Below the pieces are notes generated by a model. The model was given only the letters and a program-made list of their open reading frames with translations, searched no databases and was not told the DNA's origin. A stretch of 64,000 bases of DNA. Source: Linanthus parryae (Eukaryota; Streptophyta; Magnoliopsida; Ericales; Polemoniaceae). The stretch is taken from assembly GCA_023055425.1 (NCBI GenBank), contig JALGPY010000006.1, positions 71,580,127 through 71,644,126 of the forward strand, written 5' to 3'. The translations under genes and the position numbers were made by a program. Positions 10,932-21,334 of this stretch are shown here, one piece after another. Each line of letters starts with the position of its first letter. Positions within the stretch are counted from its first letter, which is position 1.

Positions 10932-11794
10932 CCGTAATACCCCCCCTTTTTGGGCACGCACTGGACCGGGCTGATCCACGTGCTGTCCGATATGGGGTAT
11001 ATGATTCCCGCTTCCAGCCACTTCATGACCTCTTTTCGCACAACGTCCTTCATGTTCGGATTCAGTCTCCGCTGGGGCTGAATCACCGGTTTCTTGCCTT
11101 CTTCAATTCGGATCTTGTGCATGCAGTAGGAGAGGCTGATCCCCTTGATATCTGCAATCGTCCAGGCGATTGCTTCCTTATGCTCTCGCAATACTTCCAG
11201 CAGTTTCTGCTCCTGTTCCTGAGATAAACGAGACGAAACAATTACGGGCAGAGTACTATTTTCACCAATATACGCATACCTGAGATGGCTCGGGAGCGGT
11301 TTCAGCTCCAGTGCGGGTGGCTCCTTGAGTGACGGGACCAGAATCATCTTTTGCCCGCCGTCTTCGTCCCGGTGCAAAGTGGTCCAGTCCTCGGCTCTCA
11401 TGGCGTGCTCGCACCGAGTCTTCTCCTTTTCTTCCCCGTACATGCTGTCGATCTCTTCCCACAATTGGTCCATCTCCTCGTTTTCCCAGCCTTCGTCCAC
11501 CACATCTATAGCAAAGATGTCCTCGTGGTCGTAGTAATTTGGCAGTTGTAGATTTTTGAAAACGTTGAATTTCACTTTTTCCTCGTTAATCTGCATGGTC
11601 AGCTCCCCGCTCTTGCAGTTTATCATTGCTTCGCCTGTGGCCAAAAACGACCTGCCAAGTATGAGCGGTACCTCCCATGCCTCCATGTCCAGGATGACGA
11701 AATATGCCAGAAAAATCAGCTCGCCGACCTTGACCAGAATATCCTCGATAACCCCATAAGCCTGTTTTACGGACCTGTCTGCCATCTGCAGCAT
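10919..11794 (-). pseudogene. pol: Gypsy protease C-terminal half and N-terminal reverse transcriptase
   Basis: This frame begins in the second half of the aspartic protease (LQMADRSVKQAYGVIEDILVKV, then VPLILGRSFLATG, the flap and C-terminal motif). It runs through an acidic linker into the RT N-terminus (YAYIGENSTLPVIVSSRLS; then [30 protein letters not shown]). It ends where seven G residues (complement of 10940-10946) shift the frame. With six Gs the reading would continue as GGITVVQNK into the downstream pol frame. At its 5' end another one-base shift, near 11793, separates it from the gag-protease frame. Confidence 0.9.
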
Positions 11795-13823
11795 ATTCTG
11801 GTGGGTCGGGGTTCACCGACTTTCAAGCTCTTGAAAATCGTTAACGGCATCAGGTTGATGCTGGCCCCTAGGTCACACAGAGCCTTTCCTGTGTAAGCGT
11901 TACCTAGGGTGACGGGTATGACGAAACTGCCAGGATCCTTTCTCTTCCTCGGTAGCCCATTCTTCACACAATTGCTCACTTCTGCCGTCAGGTTAATGGT
12001 CTCGAAATCGCTCATCCGCCTCCTCCCATACAAGATGTCCTTGAGGAATTTGGCGTAAGTGGGCATCTTAGCCAAAGCCTCAGCAAAAGGTATGTTAATC
12101 TGCAGCTGCTTGAACATCTCGAGAAACCTGTCGTAGTCCTTGCTGTCATCCCTCTTTCGTGTTCGCAAGGGGTACGGGACCTCCTTGGAAACTGGTACAG
12201 TTTTTGCACCTGTCTCGTTTTGCACTGCATCCTGCTCAACCGAGCCCTTCGGCTGGGGGCGATTGACTGTGCTGTTATCCTGGCCCGACAAGTTGCGTTC
12301 TACTTCTTTCGAATTTTCTGCACGTGCGTGGCTGGGATACGGTGGATCCTGCAAGGCCAATCCACTCCGAGTGGAGATAGCATTGATCTGAGCCCGTGGA
12401 TTGTTTACTGTATTCGAGGGTAGGTTTCCTGGCTGTCTCTCTGTTAGCTGCTGTGCTAACTGCCCCACCTGTACTTCCAAAGCGCGCGGTGACGTTTTGG
12501 TAGTCTGCATATCTGCCGTCAGGGTGTCCATGTGCTTGAACCGGGACTCCATGGTCTGGAACATGGACTTGATCTCTCTCATCTGAGCGTCGTACTGCTG
12601 TGCAGATGGGACTGACTGAGCCTGCTGGGCCGGAGCAGCCTGCTGAGCTGGTGGCCTGTGCTGGAATCCCGGTGCATAAACTGCTGCGTTCGGGTTTCCG
12701 TACCGAAACCCGGGATGGTCTCTCGTACCCGGTCGGTACCGGCTCGGGTCCCACTGCTGCTGTACGTAATTGGTGTCTTCGGTCCTTAGCTCCTCAATGG
12801 CTGCGTCCAGATCAGGTTCTTCGACTGCTGCAACAGTCTTCTTATCCGAGTAGACTTTCGTGACCAAGTCATGAACGAACTTGGCCAGATTGTCTATTCG
12901 GTCATCCTCTGCGGGTTCGGCTCTCGCTGCCATCCGGCGATCGTAAAACAGTCGGGTGTCCTGCTTGGCCAACTGCTTCATCATTTCATACGCACCTTCT
13001 TTGTCCACGTGATACAGGAAGTTTCCCCCGGCCTCTCTGTCAATCCTGTCGACGTTCTCCCTGTCTAGGGCATGGTAGAAAACCTGCAGGATTTTCGCGT
13101 CTCCAAAACCGTGGTTCGGGCACCGTTTGACCAATCTCATGAGCCTGTCCCATGCGTCCACCACCGTCTCCCCCATCTTCTGCCTGAATGACAGGATCTC
13201 GCTCTGTAACTGTATGACTCGGGAGGCGGGATAGAACTTCGCCAGAAAATCTGCGACACACTCCTCCCATGTGGTGATGGATCGGGGTGGTCGGGATTCG
13301 AGCCAGTCTTTAGCTACTCCGTAAAGACAGTATGGAAATAAGATCAGCATGAGTGCCTCTGCTTCTACCCCCTTGTATCTGACCTTGTTGCAGTAATCTT
13401 CGAATTTCCCGATAAAGTCGTCCGGGTCTTCGTCGGCCCTGCCATGAAACGGGCAGAGAGTTTGTACCGTCTGGATGGTGGATGGTTTGATGTCAAAGTG
13501 CTCGGCGGTGATCTCGGGCACCACAATAGCTCGTTCATGCCCCCCGGTGGGGACTTCGAAATTTTCCACCAACGCCTTCCCAGATCGGTATATGTTCTCT
13601 AGTTGCTTCGGGCAGCAAGTCCCGCTGAGACAAGCTCCTCAATGTACCTAGCCATCTGGGCTGGGGTACGTGTCTCTCGTTCCTGTCCACCGGCTTCGGT
13701 GTTCTCGGGCGTATCTCTCTGGTTGGTTGCCATCCTGCTTTCTCGGTTTCTGCGGTTCAATTCGGTATACAGTTTTTCCAGGTTGTCGAGTGGTGACACC
13801 AAATCGCGAGGCAATCTGGGCAT
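11767..13823 (-). pseudogene. gag: Gypsy gag and protease N-terminal half
   Basis: The Gag capsid-like domain (PFHGRADEDPDDFIGKFEDYC, then WLESRPPRSITTWEECVADF) is typical of plant Athila/Tat Gag. A long Gln- and Ala-rich linker follows, then a conserved segment before protease (YDRFLEMFKQLQINIPFAEAL, MPTYAKFLKDIL). The protease active-site motif is DLGASINLMP. The ATG is at 13821-13823 and the first 75 codons read MPRLPRDLVSPLDNL onward. A one-base shift near 13600 breaks the frame; the main 601-codon frame is open from about 13572. A further frameshift near 11793 cuts the protease. No CCHC zinc knuckle was seen, which is usual for Athila/Tat Gag. The protein would coat element RNA in cytoplasmic particles. 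Confidence 0.88.
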
Positions 13824-13945
13824 CAACTGAACAGTCCTGAAAACGCAGATTCAAAAACGCAGTGAGATAAAAAGAAAAATAACAAAACTGAAAATAAACA
13901 AAAACTCAGAAAACTTATTCTGACTACTAAATAGACCCTAAAAAG

Positions 13946-13963
13946 TCCCCGGCAACGGCGCCA
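13946..13963 (-). other. Gypsy primer-binding site (tRNA-Asp)
   Basis: The minus strand reads TGGCGCCGTTGCCGGGGA six bases inside the 5' LTR. This is the complement of the 3' end of plant tRNA-Asp(GUC), the primer used by many Athila/Tat elements. Confidence 0.88.
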
Positions 13964-14954
13964 AAAACTTGATGCTCAAACTAACGTGCTGTCGCAAGTG
14001 TACGAATCTTGTAATACCGGGTGCAATTAGACTCGGGTGATCGTTCCCACGAGGACTATTTCGGGTTTACTCACGTTGTCAGTTTCGGTTAACCGAGTGC
14101 AGTAACAAGGAGGAGGAGGTTGTGATTGCAGTTTACTAAACTAAAAGCAGAAAGTAAAAACGTAAACGTAAATATTTTTTTGTGACGTTTTCTGAAATAA
14201 GTTGAATCGGTTGTAACGATAATAGATGAGAACTAGGCTCCAGGATCCCCTAGGGTTTCTACAGATTTCAGTTTTACGTTCGATTATGAAAACACTCAGC
14301 AGTTTCGATATCTGTGCAACGTACCAGTTGTGCAGTGACTTTTCAGATTCCACACGTAATCCCGATCCTGCAGACTTTCAGATTCTTGTTAAGCTGCCTA
14401 AATCTGCAGTCTCGGTCTAAGCCTGTTAGGGTTTCTAACCTGTCCGAATGGCCTGGGTCGAATTCTCTAACAGTTGGTCTCACGTTTTTCGATGCTAGCC
14501 CTATCTCCCTTTCTCTGGTCGGTCTATCAGGGTAAGGTACTAAATCCTGGCTTTTCTTCCTAACCCTAACTTGACGTTTTCACCTACAAGCTCGGGTCTA
14601 TAGCAATCCTGGGTGATCAATCCTATCATGCATATACGATAATATTCAAAACCATAATAACAGATATAACTTGCTGAATTAAGATAACAATCATGAATCC
14701 ATAAACGAAGTAATCATAAAATCTGGATACGAAACCCTAGGTTCACCGAGAACCTAGGTAAGAAGTTTAGCTACGACTAGACATAATACAAAACGCAGTT
14801 TATGAATATAAAGAGAGAGAACGAAATCAAACTAAGTCTTCGAATCTCGAATCGCGCTTTCGTGCTCTCCGTGAATGCTCTGATTTGCCCTTCGGTTGTG
14901 CTGAGAATTGTGTTGTGTCTCTCTGTGTGTCCTCAAAACGAGTCTGGACGAGTC

Positions 14955-14962
14955 TTTAAATA
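14955..14962 (-). promoter_or_regulatory. TATA-like box of the Gypsy 5' LTR
   Basis: The minus strand reads TATTTAAA, 86 bp downstream (in element sense) of the nearest palindrome at 15049. This copy would start the genomic transcript. Function is inferred. Confidence 0.5.
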
Positions 14963-15048
14963 GTGCTGTTTTCCCCGAAACGCGTGCGCCCGAAATTACA
15001 GAATCTGTCATCGGTCCACCGTCTTTGACCAAAAAAAGTCAAACTGGC

Positions 15049-15152
15049 TGCGTATATACGCAGGGTTGCGTATATACGCAACCAGGGCATATATCCACCT
15101 CCCCATCTCCCCCTCCTGCCTGCGTATATACGCAAGGCTGCGTATATACGCA
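15049..15152. repeat. Cluster of four TGCGTATATACGCA palindromes (right LTR)
   Basis: Perfect copies start at 15049, 15067, 15121 and 15139. Compared with the left LTR, two copies are missing from the second half of the cluster. Confidence 0.95.
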
Positions 15153-15554
15153 GGAAGGGGGGTGGAGATGGGGCCCTGCTTGCTCCTTTGGTGGGCCTGG
15201 TTGGGTCCCACTCTTCTGCCTGACGCTCCCGGTTTGCCTCCCTCGGTGTTCTCCTGCTTTTCCGTGTTCCCGTCTTGACCCGGTCTTGTGCACGTTTCCC
15301 GAGACGGTCCTGGCTTGGTCCCGCCACGCTTCCCGATGCACCTCCCGAACCTGTTCCTGAAAAGGCAACACGAACGAAAACCCGCGATCATATCCAAATA
15401 TAGCAATAAATAAGCAGAAATCCAGGAAGTACAAATAAACGTCTCGTTCTAGATTCCCGAGGCATTCTAAGGCATTTTCCGGCAAAAACCGCTATTTCCG
15501 ACACAAATACTCGTGAAATCAGGCTAAAAGATAACCCCTAATTGGGCGTTATCA

Positions 15555-16689
15555 GTTGGTAATATTACCCGATTAGGGCAGCTGAATATTTCTGAGAACA
15601 ACCTGTCAGGTGAGATCCCTAGTGAACTCGGTCATTGCCTCGGCCTTGTAAAACTGTTGTTGGCCGGGAATATTTTTCGTGGGTCAATCCCATCATCATT
15701 TAGGTCATTGAGAGGCGTTGACAATATTTATTTGTCCCGTAATAGCTTGTCTGGCCGGATACCACGTTACTTTGAAAAGTTCCCTTTGAAAAATCTAAAT
15801 TTTTCTTTTATTGATTTTGAAGGTGAGGTTCCTACTAAAGGAGTTTTTAAAAATGCTACTCCAGTTTCAGTCACAGGAAACAAGAGACTTTGTGGGCGAA
15901 TATTTGAGCCGAAGTTGGCAAAATGCAAACCTAGAATACCAAACAAAGAGAAGACACCACATACTCTCTTGGTCTTCATCCCAATTGCATCTGTACTTGG
16001 TGGGATAGTTATTATTGCTCTCCTGTGTTATTGGTTCGTAAACAAGAAAAAAGTTCAATTGTTGCCAGCATTTACCAAAGAACCACTTCTGAAAGTATCT
16101 TACCAAGATCTCCTTGCGGCAACAGATTTTTTCTCTTCGTTGAATTTGATGGGTACAGGTAGCTTTGGCTCTGTATACAAAGGAATTCTCAATGAAACAA
16201 CTGTTGCTGTCAAAGTTTTTGATATTCAACGACGAGGAGCTTCCAAGAGCTTCGTAGCTGAGTGTGAAGCCTTAAGAAATATTCGACACAGAAATCTGGT
16301 GAAGATAATTACTTCGTGCTCGAGCATCGATTATCTGGGCAATGAATTTAAAGCTCTAATCTACGAGTTCATGCCTAGTGGGAATCTGGACTCGTGGTTG
16401 CACCTAAGTTCAGGCAGTGGGCATGTTGAGGTTCAAATTCAAAGCTTGGACCTTCTTTCGAGGATCAACATTGGTATTGATGTAGCATCTGCAATTGATT
16501 ACACTCATCACCAGTGTGAGACTCCAATCATACATTGCGACCTAAAGCCAGCTAACATTCTTTTAGATGTTTATATGGTTGCCCATGTTGGCGATTTTGT
16601 TCTTGCCAAGTTCATTCCTGAGATACCTGCAGATGCGAGTCAGACAAGCTCAATCGGGGTGAGAGGAACAGTTGGTTATGCCGCTCCAG
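15555..16689 (+). pseudogene. LRR receptor-like kinase, 3' part (last LRRs, transmembrane helix, kinase), truncated
   Basis: Coding resumes after the TSD with NITRLGQLNISENNLSGEIP, in frame with the segment that ends at 2198. About three LRRs are followed by the juxtamembrane cap (GNKRLCGRIFEPKLAKCK), a hydrophobic helix (LLVFIPIASVLGGIVIIALL) with basic stop-transfer residues, and a Ser/Thr kinase domain. The P-loop is GTGSFGSVYKG, the ATP lysine is in VAVKVF and the helix-C glutamate in FVAECEAL. The catalytic loop HCDLKPANILLD lacks the Arg before Asp, so it is a non-RD kinase, as in subfamily XII. The DFG motif reads DFV (HVGDFVLAKF), a change expected to harm Mg-ATP binding. The exon ends at GYAAPG with a donor GT at 16690, matching the conserved intron position of this group. 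The last kinase exon is not found in the window. Confidence 0.9.
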
Positions 16690-16957
16690 GTAACCGCCAT
16701 TAGTTTCTGTACAGTATATGTGTATATATGTCCTTTTATCTGTAATACTCGTAGGTATGATTCTATCAATAACAATTAGGGATGATATGTACACTAATTT
16801 TATCTCCATTCTACTTGAATTTTAGCTTATGTACCTCTTGTTTTTAATGTGATCAATCTATGAAAACAATAAAATTACATCGTTGGTGACTTCAACAATT
16901 TTTTTCTAACATTGTTCTCTTTGAAAATTATGTAGGCTGCAGTTTATCAAATAGTTT
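16690..16957 (+). other. Intron or 3' remnant of the LRR kinase
   Basis: AT-rich noncoding sequence runs from the exon-1 donor to the Copia insertion site. No sequence encoding the expected next exon (after GYAAPE) is seen here or after the Copia. Its end may instead belong to the LTR of the next Copia fragment. Confidence 0.4.
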
Positions 16958-17294
16958 TGTTGAGTGGCGCCTTGAATTGGTCAAAGGCGGCTAAACTTAT
17001 TGTTTCCAACTTTGATTAGGAAACATTGGAAGTCAAAGGCGGTGGAGGATTAGTCAGGAAACAAGTTGTTTCCAAATCAGATTTGGAAACTGTAGGGATT
17101 TTCCTAGCACTATATAAAGAACCTAGTAGTCACATTATTAGGTATGCACATCATTGTAGTCTTGTTCCTCTTAAGTGAATAAAGAGTGCTTTTCCGCCGT
17201 GGAGGTAGTTAGAAAATATTTTGCTAACGAACCACGTAAAATACTCGTGTTCTTTTTTATTCGTTCATTGTTCGTGAGGTGGTTTGTCATAACA
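16958..17294 (+). repeat. Copia 5' LTR (337 bp)
   Basis: It starts TGTTGAGTGGCG and ends GTCATAACA. A TATA box (CTATATAAAG) lies near 17112. From about 17166 (GTTCCTCTTAAGTGAATAAA) onward it is nearly identical to the other LTR; upstream of that it is not. Confidence 0.92.
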
Positions 17295-17297
17295 AAC

Positions 17298-17310
17298 TGG
17301 TATCAGAGCT
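17298..17310 (+). other. Copia primer-binding site (initiator tRNA-Met)
   Basis: TGGTATCAGAGCT lies three bases after the 5' LTR. It is complementary to the 3' end of plant initiator methionine tRNA, the usual Copia primer. Confidence 0.9.
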
Positions 17311-17441
17311 CGGGTTGGTAGTGTTTCAAGATCAAGAACAAGGCGGAGCAAAGCTAGGTTTTCACAACTTGGTGAAATCAAAGCTATGGTTTTGCAATCT
17401 AGGTGGAGCACGCAACTAGAGTTTAGGATCCACCAAGAACG

Positions 17442-18235
17442 ATGTTCGGATCGATGTTGAAGATCGACAGGTTCACAGGAGGGAACAGCTTCAGTCTGTG
17501 TGGAAGATAAAGATGGAGGCTTTGCTCAAATCGCAAGGCTTGTGGGCACCTTTGACCGCGGACAAGGGAAGCATGAATGTTGCATCATCGGAGTTCAAGG
17601 TATTGGAGAAGAAGGCACACACAACGATTATGTTGTGCTTATCGGATGACGTGATCAACGAAGTCGCAGATCAGAAGCAAGCAGCAGGTCTTTGGCTCAA
17701 GTTGGAGAGTCTCTACATGACGAAGAGTCTCACTAGCAAGTTGATGCTAAAGCAAAGGCTCTTTAATTTGCGGATGCTCGAAGGTACGGCTCTCAAGGAC
17801 CATCTTGATCAATTAAATACAATTCTTTTAGACTTGCGTAATATTGGCGAGAAGGTGGGCGATGAGGATGCCGCACTCTTGTTATTGATCTCGTTACCTC
17901 CATCATACGAGAACTTCGTTCAGTTGTTCATAGTGAACAAGGACGACTTATCCCTAGAGGAGGTCAGATCGGCGCTCCATGCTAGGGAATTGCGCCATAA
18001 GGTTGCATGCATAGGTACAGAGGACCATGCTTCCGGACTGATGACAACGGGAGGAAGCAAGAAGGGTAAGAAGAACACGAAGAAACAGTTCTCAGGTTCT
18101 AAGTTACCCAAGGATGTTTGTGCCTTTTGCAAGGAAAAGGGGCACTGGAAGAGAGATTGCCCGAAACGAGGTCAACAGGGGCAGAATGGATCCGCAGCCG
18201 TAGCAGAACAAGGTAACTCGTCCGAGGATGATTAA
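17442..18235 (+). pseudogene. gag: Copia gag
   Basis: A UBN2/Retrotran_gag-type Gag. The likely original start is the ATG at 17442 (MFGSMLKIDRFTGGNSFSL). A one-base insertion near 17498 throws this out of frame with the long open part from 17498 (WKIKMEALLKSQGLWAPL). It ends with the CCHC zinc knuckle CAFCKEKGHWKRDC and a polar tail with a stop at 18233-18235. TNT1-like features are the SLYMTKSLTSKLMLKQRLFN block and PPSYENFV. It forms the RNA-packaging particle. Confidence 0.85.
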
Positions 18236-18241
18236 GTTGTA

Positions 18242-18553
18242 ATGGCAGATGTTGTCACGCACTCTCAAGATGCGTGGGTCCTTGATTCCGGAGCTTCCTA
18301 TCATATTTTCTCTAACTGGGAGCTATTCTCGACGTACGACCAAACGGATGGAGGGTCTGCCTACATGGCAAATGGAGCCGTCTGTAAGGTGATTGGGAGC
18401 GGCTCAGTTAGATTGAAGACGAATGAAGGTAAGTCATGTACCTTGGAGCAGGTCGGACATGTACCACTTATTAAGAAGAATCTGATCTCCTTGAGTCTAC
18501 TCAACAGCAACGGATACAATTTCAAAGGTGAAGGTGGAGATCTACAAGTCTGA
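18242..18553 (+). pseudogene. pol: Copia protease
   Basis: The aspartic protease motif is LDSGASYH, followed by VGHVPLIKKNLISLSLLNSNGY, the conserved end of Copia protease. It is separated from gag by a stop and is itself terminated by a TGA at 18551-18553, where intact relatives continue into integrase. Confidence 0.82.
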
Positions 18554-18594
18554 AAGGGTTCTAAGGTGATTCTCAGGGGAGTCAAGAAGGGACT

Positions 18595-19898
18595 TTGTAC
18601 ATGTTGCAAGGTTCGACGATCACAGGTTCTGCTGGAGTTGTCTCAGCCGAGATTAAGGAAGGTGATCTAACCAAGCTGTGGCATATGAGGCTCGCTCATA
18701 TGAGTGAACGTGGAATGCAGGAACTTCACAAGAAAGGCTATCTCACTGGGCATGCGCCAAAGAGCCTAGGGTTTTTTGAGCACTGCGTGTATGGGAAGCT
18801 ACAGCGTAGCAAGTACCCTAAGGCGGTTCATAGAACGAAATGTAATCTTGATTATATCCATTCGGATTGATGGGGTCCATAGACGATTATTCTAGGATGG
18901 CTTGGATTTTCGTAATGAAGCACAAGAGTGAAGCTTTCGCAAAAGTCAAGGAGTGGAAGGTCCTAGTAGAGAATCAGGTGGGAAAGACGGTGAAGAGGCT
19001 GCGCACGGATAATGGCTTAGAGTTTTGTTCATCAGATTTTGATGGATTCTGTAAGGATCAGGGAATAGCACGCCATAGCACCGTTCGACACAAACCCGCA
19101 GCAGAACGGTGTAGCCGAGAGAATGAATCAGAAACTTTGGCAAAAGCAAGGTGCATGCTTTCGAATGCAGGTCTTTCTAGAGGCTTTTGGGGAGAGGCAG
19201 TTTCCATGGCACGCTATCTAATAAATCGGAGCCCGCACACAGGTATAGGATGCAAGATTCCTATGGAAGTCTGGTCAGGTAAAACAGTGGATTACTCGGA
19301 TTTGAGAGTTTTTGGTTTTGTTGCTTATTATAATGTTGATGATGGCAAACTAGAACCAAGAGCTAAGAAGGGAGTATTCATGGGTTTTGGAACAGGTGTG
19401 AAGGGATACAAGATATGGGCAGACAACAAGATTATACTTGGCAGAAGTGTAGTCTTTGATGAGACTCATATGTTGAAAAACTCTGTGGAGGTGGAGCTTG
19501 GGGATGCAAAGAAGAAGGTGGAGGGAGAGTCGGATCCTATTGATCCTAAGGATTCTGAAATCCTTACACCGCCGCCGGAAGCCGAAGAGGAGGAAGCAGA
19601 AGAGTCTGATAGTGAGGATGCGTCTACACCAGAGGAACCAGTTCATCAAAGTATTGCTGAAGGAAGACCAAAGAGAGTCATAAAGCTTCCTGCGAGATAC
19701 AGAGATGATGGTATGGTGGGATATGCATTACAGGTAGTGGAAGAGGTAGAGGGCGAGCCATCATCCTACAAGGCCGCTATATCTAGTTCTGAGTCAGCAA
19801 AATGGATTGCCGCGATGGGAGAAGAGATGGAGTCTCTTAGCAAGAACTCGACTTGGGAGCTTGTTAAATTGCCAGTGGGAAGGAAGATAGTCAGTTGA
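18595..19898 (+). pseudogene. pol: Copia integrase and linker to reverse transcriptase
   Basis: The zinc-finger part carries HMRLAHMSERGM and EHCVYGK. The first Cys of the usual CxxC pair appears replaced by Phe. A stop at 18868 and a small deletion remove the first catalytic Asp region between IHSD and IDDYSRMAWIF. The second Asp is in RTDNG. The segment with the third acidic residue is read in the wrong frame: compensating indels near 19090 and 19135 hide an NPQQNGVAERMNQ-type sequence. After it come WGEAVSMARYLINRSP and VFGFVAYYNVDDGKLEPRAKKGVFMGF. The frame ends at a TGA at 19896-19898 at the start of RT. It cannot encode an active enzyme. Confidence 0.85.
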
Positions 19899-21191
19899 AA
19901 GTGGGTCTTCAAAAGAAAGGAAGGAACTACAGCTAGGGAGGGCGTCAAGTATAAGGCAAGGCTAGTTGCAAGAGGGTTCAGTAAGAAAGAGGGAGTTGAA
20001 TACAACGATATCTTCTCACCGGTGGCCAGACATACTTCTATTCGGGTGTTACTAGCTTTAGTGGCACACCAGGATCTAGAGCTTGAGCAATTGGATGTCA
20101 AGACAGCTTTCCTGCACAGAGAGTTGGAAGAGGAAATATACATGATCCAACCGGAGGGGTTCCAAGTTCCCGTAAAACAATAATATGTGTGCAAGCTGAA
20201 AAGATCTCTCTATGGACTTAAGCAGTCGCCAGGCAATGGTACAAGAGGTTTGACAGCTTCATGATGAAGATTGGTTACCACAAGTGCGAGTATGATTGTT
20301 GCGTGTATCACAAAGAGTTGCATAATGGATCAAGTATTTACCTAGTTCTGTATGCGGATGATATTCTGATTGCAACTCGGGATATCAAGGACATCAGAGA
20401 ACTGAAGAGGTCCCTCAGCGCGGAATTCGAGATGAAGGATCTAGGAGCTGCTCGGAAGATATTGGGAGTTGATAGAGACAGGAAGAAGAAGAAGTTTTTC
20501 TTATCACAGCAGGGATACATCAAGAAGATCTTGGCAAGGTTCGGGATGTTATCAGCTAAGTCTCATGTATGCTATGGTCTGCACTCGACCGGGCATAGCA
20601 TTCGCTGTTAGTGTGGTTAGTCGTTTTATGGCTCATCCGGGTAGGGAACATTGGCAGGCGGTGAAGCGCATATTCAGGTACCTTAAGGGTACGTCAGACA
20701 TTGGCCTATGTTACGGGGCTAATGAAGACATCTTGGTAGCTGATTTCTCGGATGCGGACTATGGAGGGGATGTTGATAGTAGAAGATCAATGACGGGCTA
20801 TGTATTTTCTCTGGGAGCATCTGTTGTGAGTTAGAAGGCGACGCTACAACCGACGGTGACTTTGTCGACGACGGAGGCAGAGTATATGGCTCTAGCGGAA
20901 GCAGCAAAGGAGGCAATTTGGCTTAAGGGAATGGTCAATGATCTAGGGCTACTTCAAGATCAGGCGATAGTCTACTGTGATAGCTTGAGTGCGATTTTCT
21001 TGACTAAGGACCAGGTTCATCATGAAAGGACCAAGCATATCAACGTCAGGTATCATTTTTTGAGAAACGAAAGCAGGATCAAGGTGATGAAGGTGGGGAC
21101 TGCTGACAACCCCGCATATATGTTCACCAAGCCGGTTCCGGAGAGCAAGTTCAGGCATTGTCTGGAATTGCTCAACATCTTGAGCCAGTGA
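19899..21191 (+). pseudogene. pol: Copia reverse transcriptase and RNase H
   Basis: RT blocks are KARLVARGFSKKEGVEY, LEQLDVKTAFLH and SLYGLKQSPG, then after shifts the catalytic YADDILIA near 20355. Around 20540-20580 a deletion joins the RT thumb (ILARFGM) to MYAMVCTRPGIAFAVS. RNase H has DADYGGDVDSRRSMTGYVF, an in-frame stop at 20833-20835, then STTEAEYMALAEAAKEAIWL and ERTKHINVRYHF to the terminal stop at 21189-21191. At least four disabling lesions are visible. Confidence 0.87.
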
Positions 21192-21321
21192 GGCCCTTCG
21201 GGGCATGTCGAACCCGGTGGGGGTCCAGTGAGTCTCTGTGCCGAGAGACAATCGGGTGCGGAGAAGACGTAGCTTTGTTTACGAGAAGAGGAGCAACTAC
21301 TGTTGACGAGGCAATTCAAGG

Positions 21322-21334
21322 CAAGGTGGAGATT
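21322..21334 (+). other. Copia polypurine tract
   Basis: CAAGGTGGAGATT directly precedes the 3' LTR, matching the usual Copia PPT form AAGGTGGAGATT. Confidence 0.85.

Larger units (their letters stand above)
2199..15554 (-). mobile_element. Athila-like Ty3/Gypsy LTR retrotransposon inserted in the LRR kinase
   Basis: The complete element is 13,356 bp, with TG...CA LTRs, a perfect 5-bp TSD, a PBS, a PPT and genes on the minus strand. In element order (right to left) it has: 5' LTR, PBS complementary to the 3' end of tRNA-Asp, gag, protease, reverse transcriptase, RNase H, integrase, a long spacer with palindromes, a third ORF in the envelope position, a noncoding tail, PPT and 3' LTR. Integrase after RNase H makes it Ty3/Gypsy. 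The FMDD reverse-transcriptase motif, the protease motif DLGASINLMP, the tRNA-Asp PBS and an extra ORF after pol fit the Athila/Tat branch. At least three frameshifts break gag-pol and several break ORF3, so it is not autonomous now. The LTRs are closely similar apart from an indel block. Confidence 0.95.
13970..15554 (-). repeat. Gypsy 5' LTR (right copy, 1585 bp)
   Basis: It starts TGATGCTCAAAC and ends GGCGTTATCA on the + strand. In element sense this is the promoter-bearing 5' LTR. It carries four palindromes instead of the six in the other LTR. TSD GTTGG follows at 15555-15559. Confidence 0.95.
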
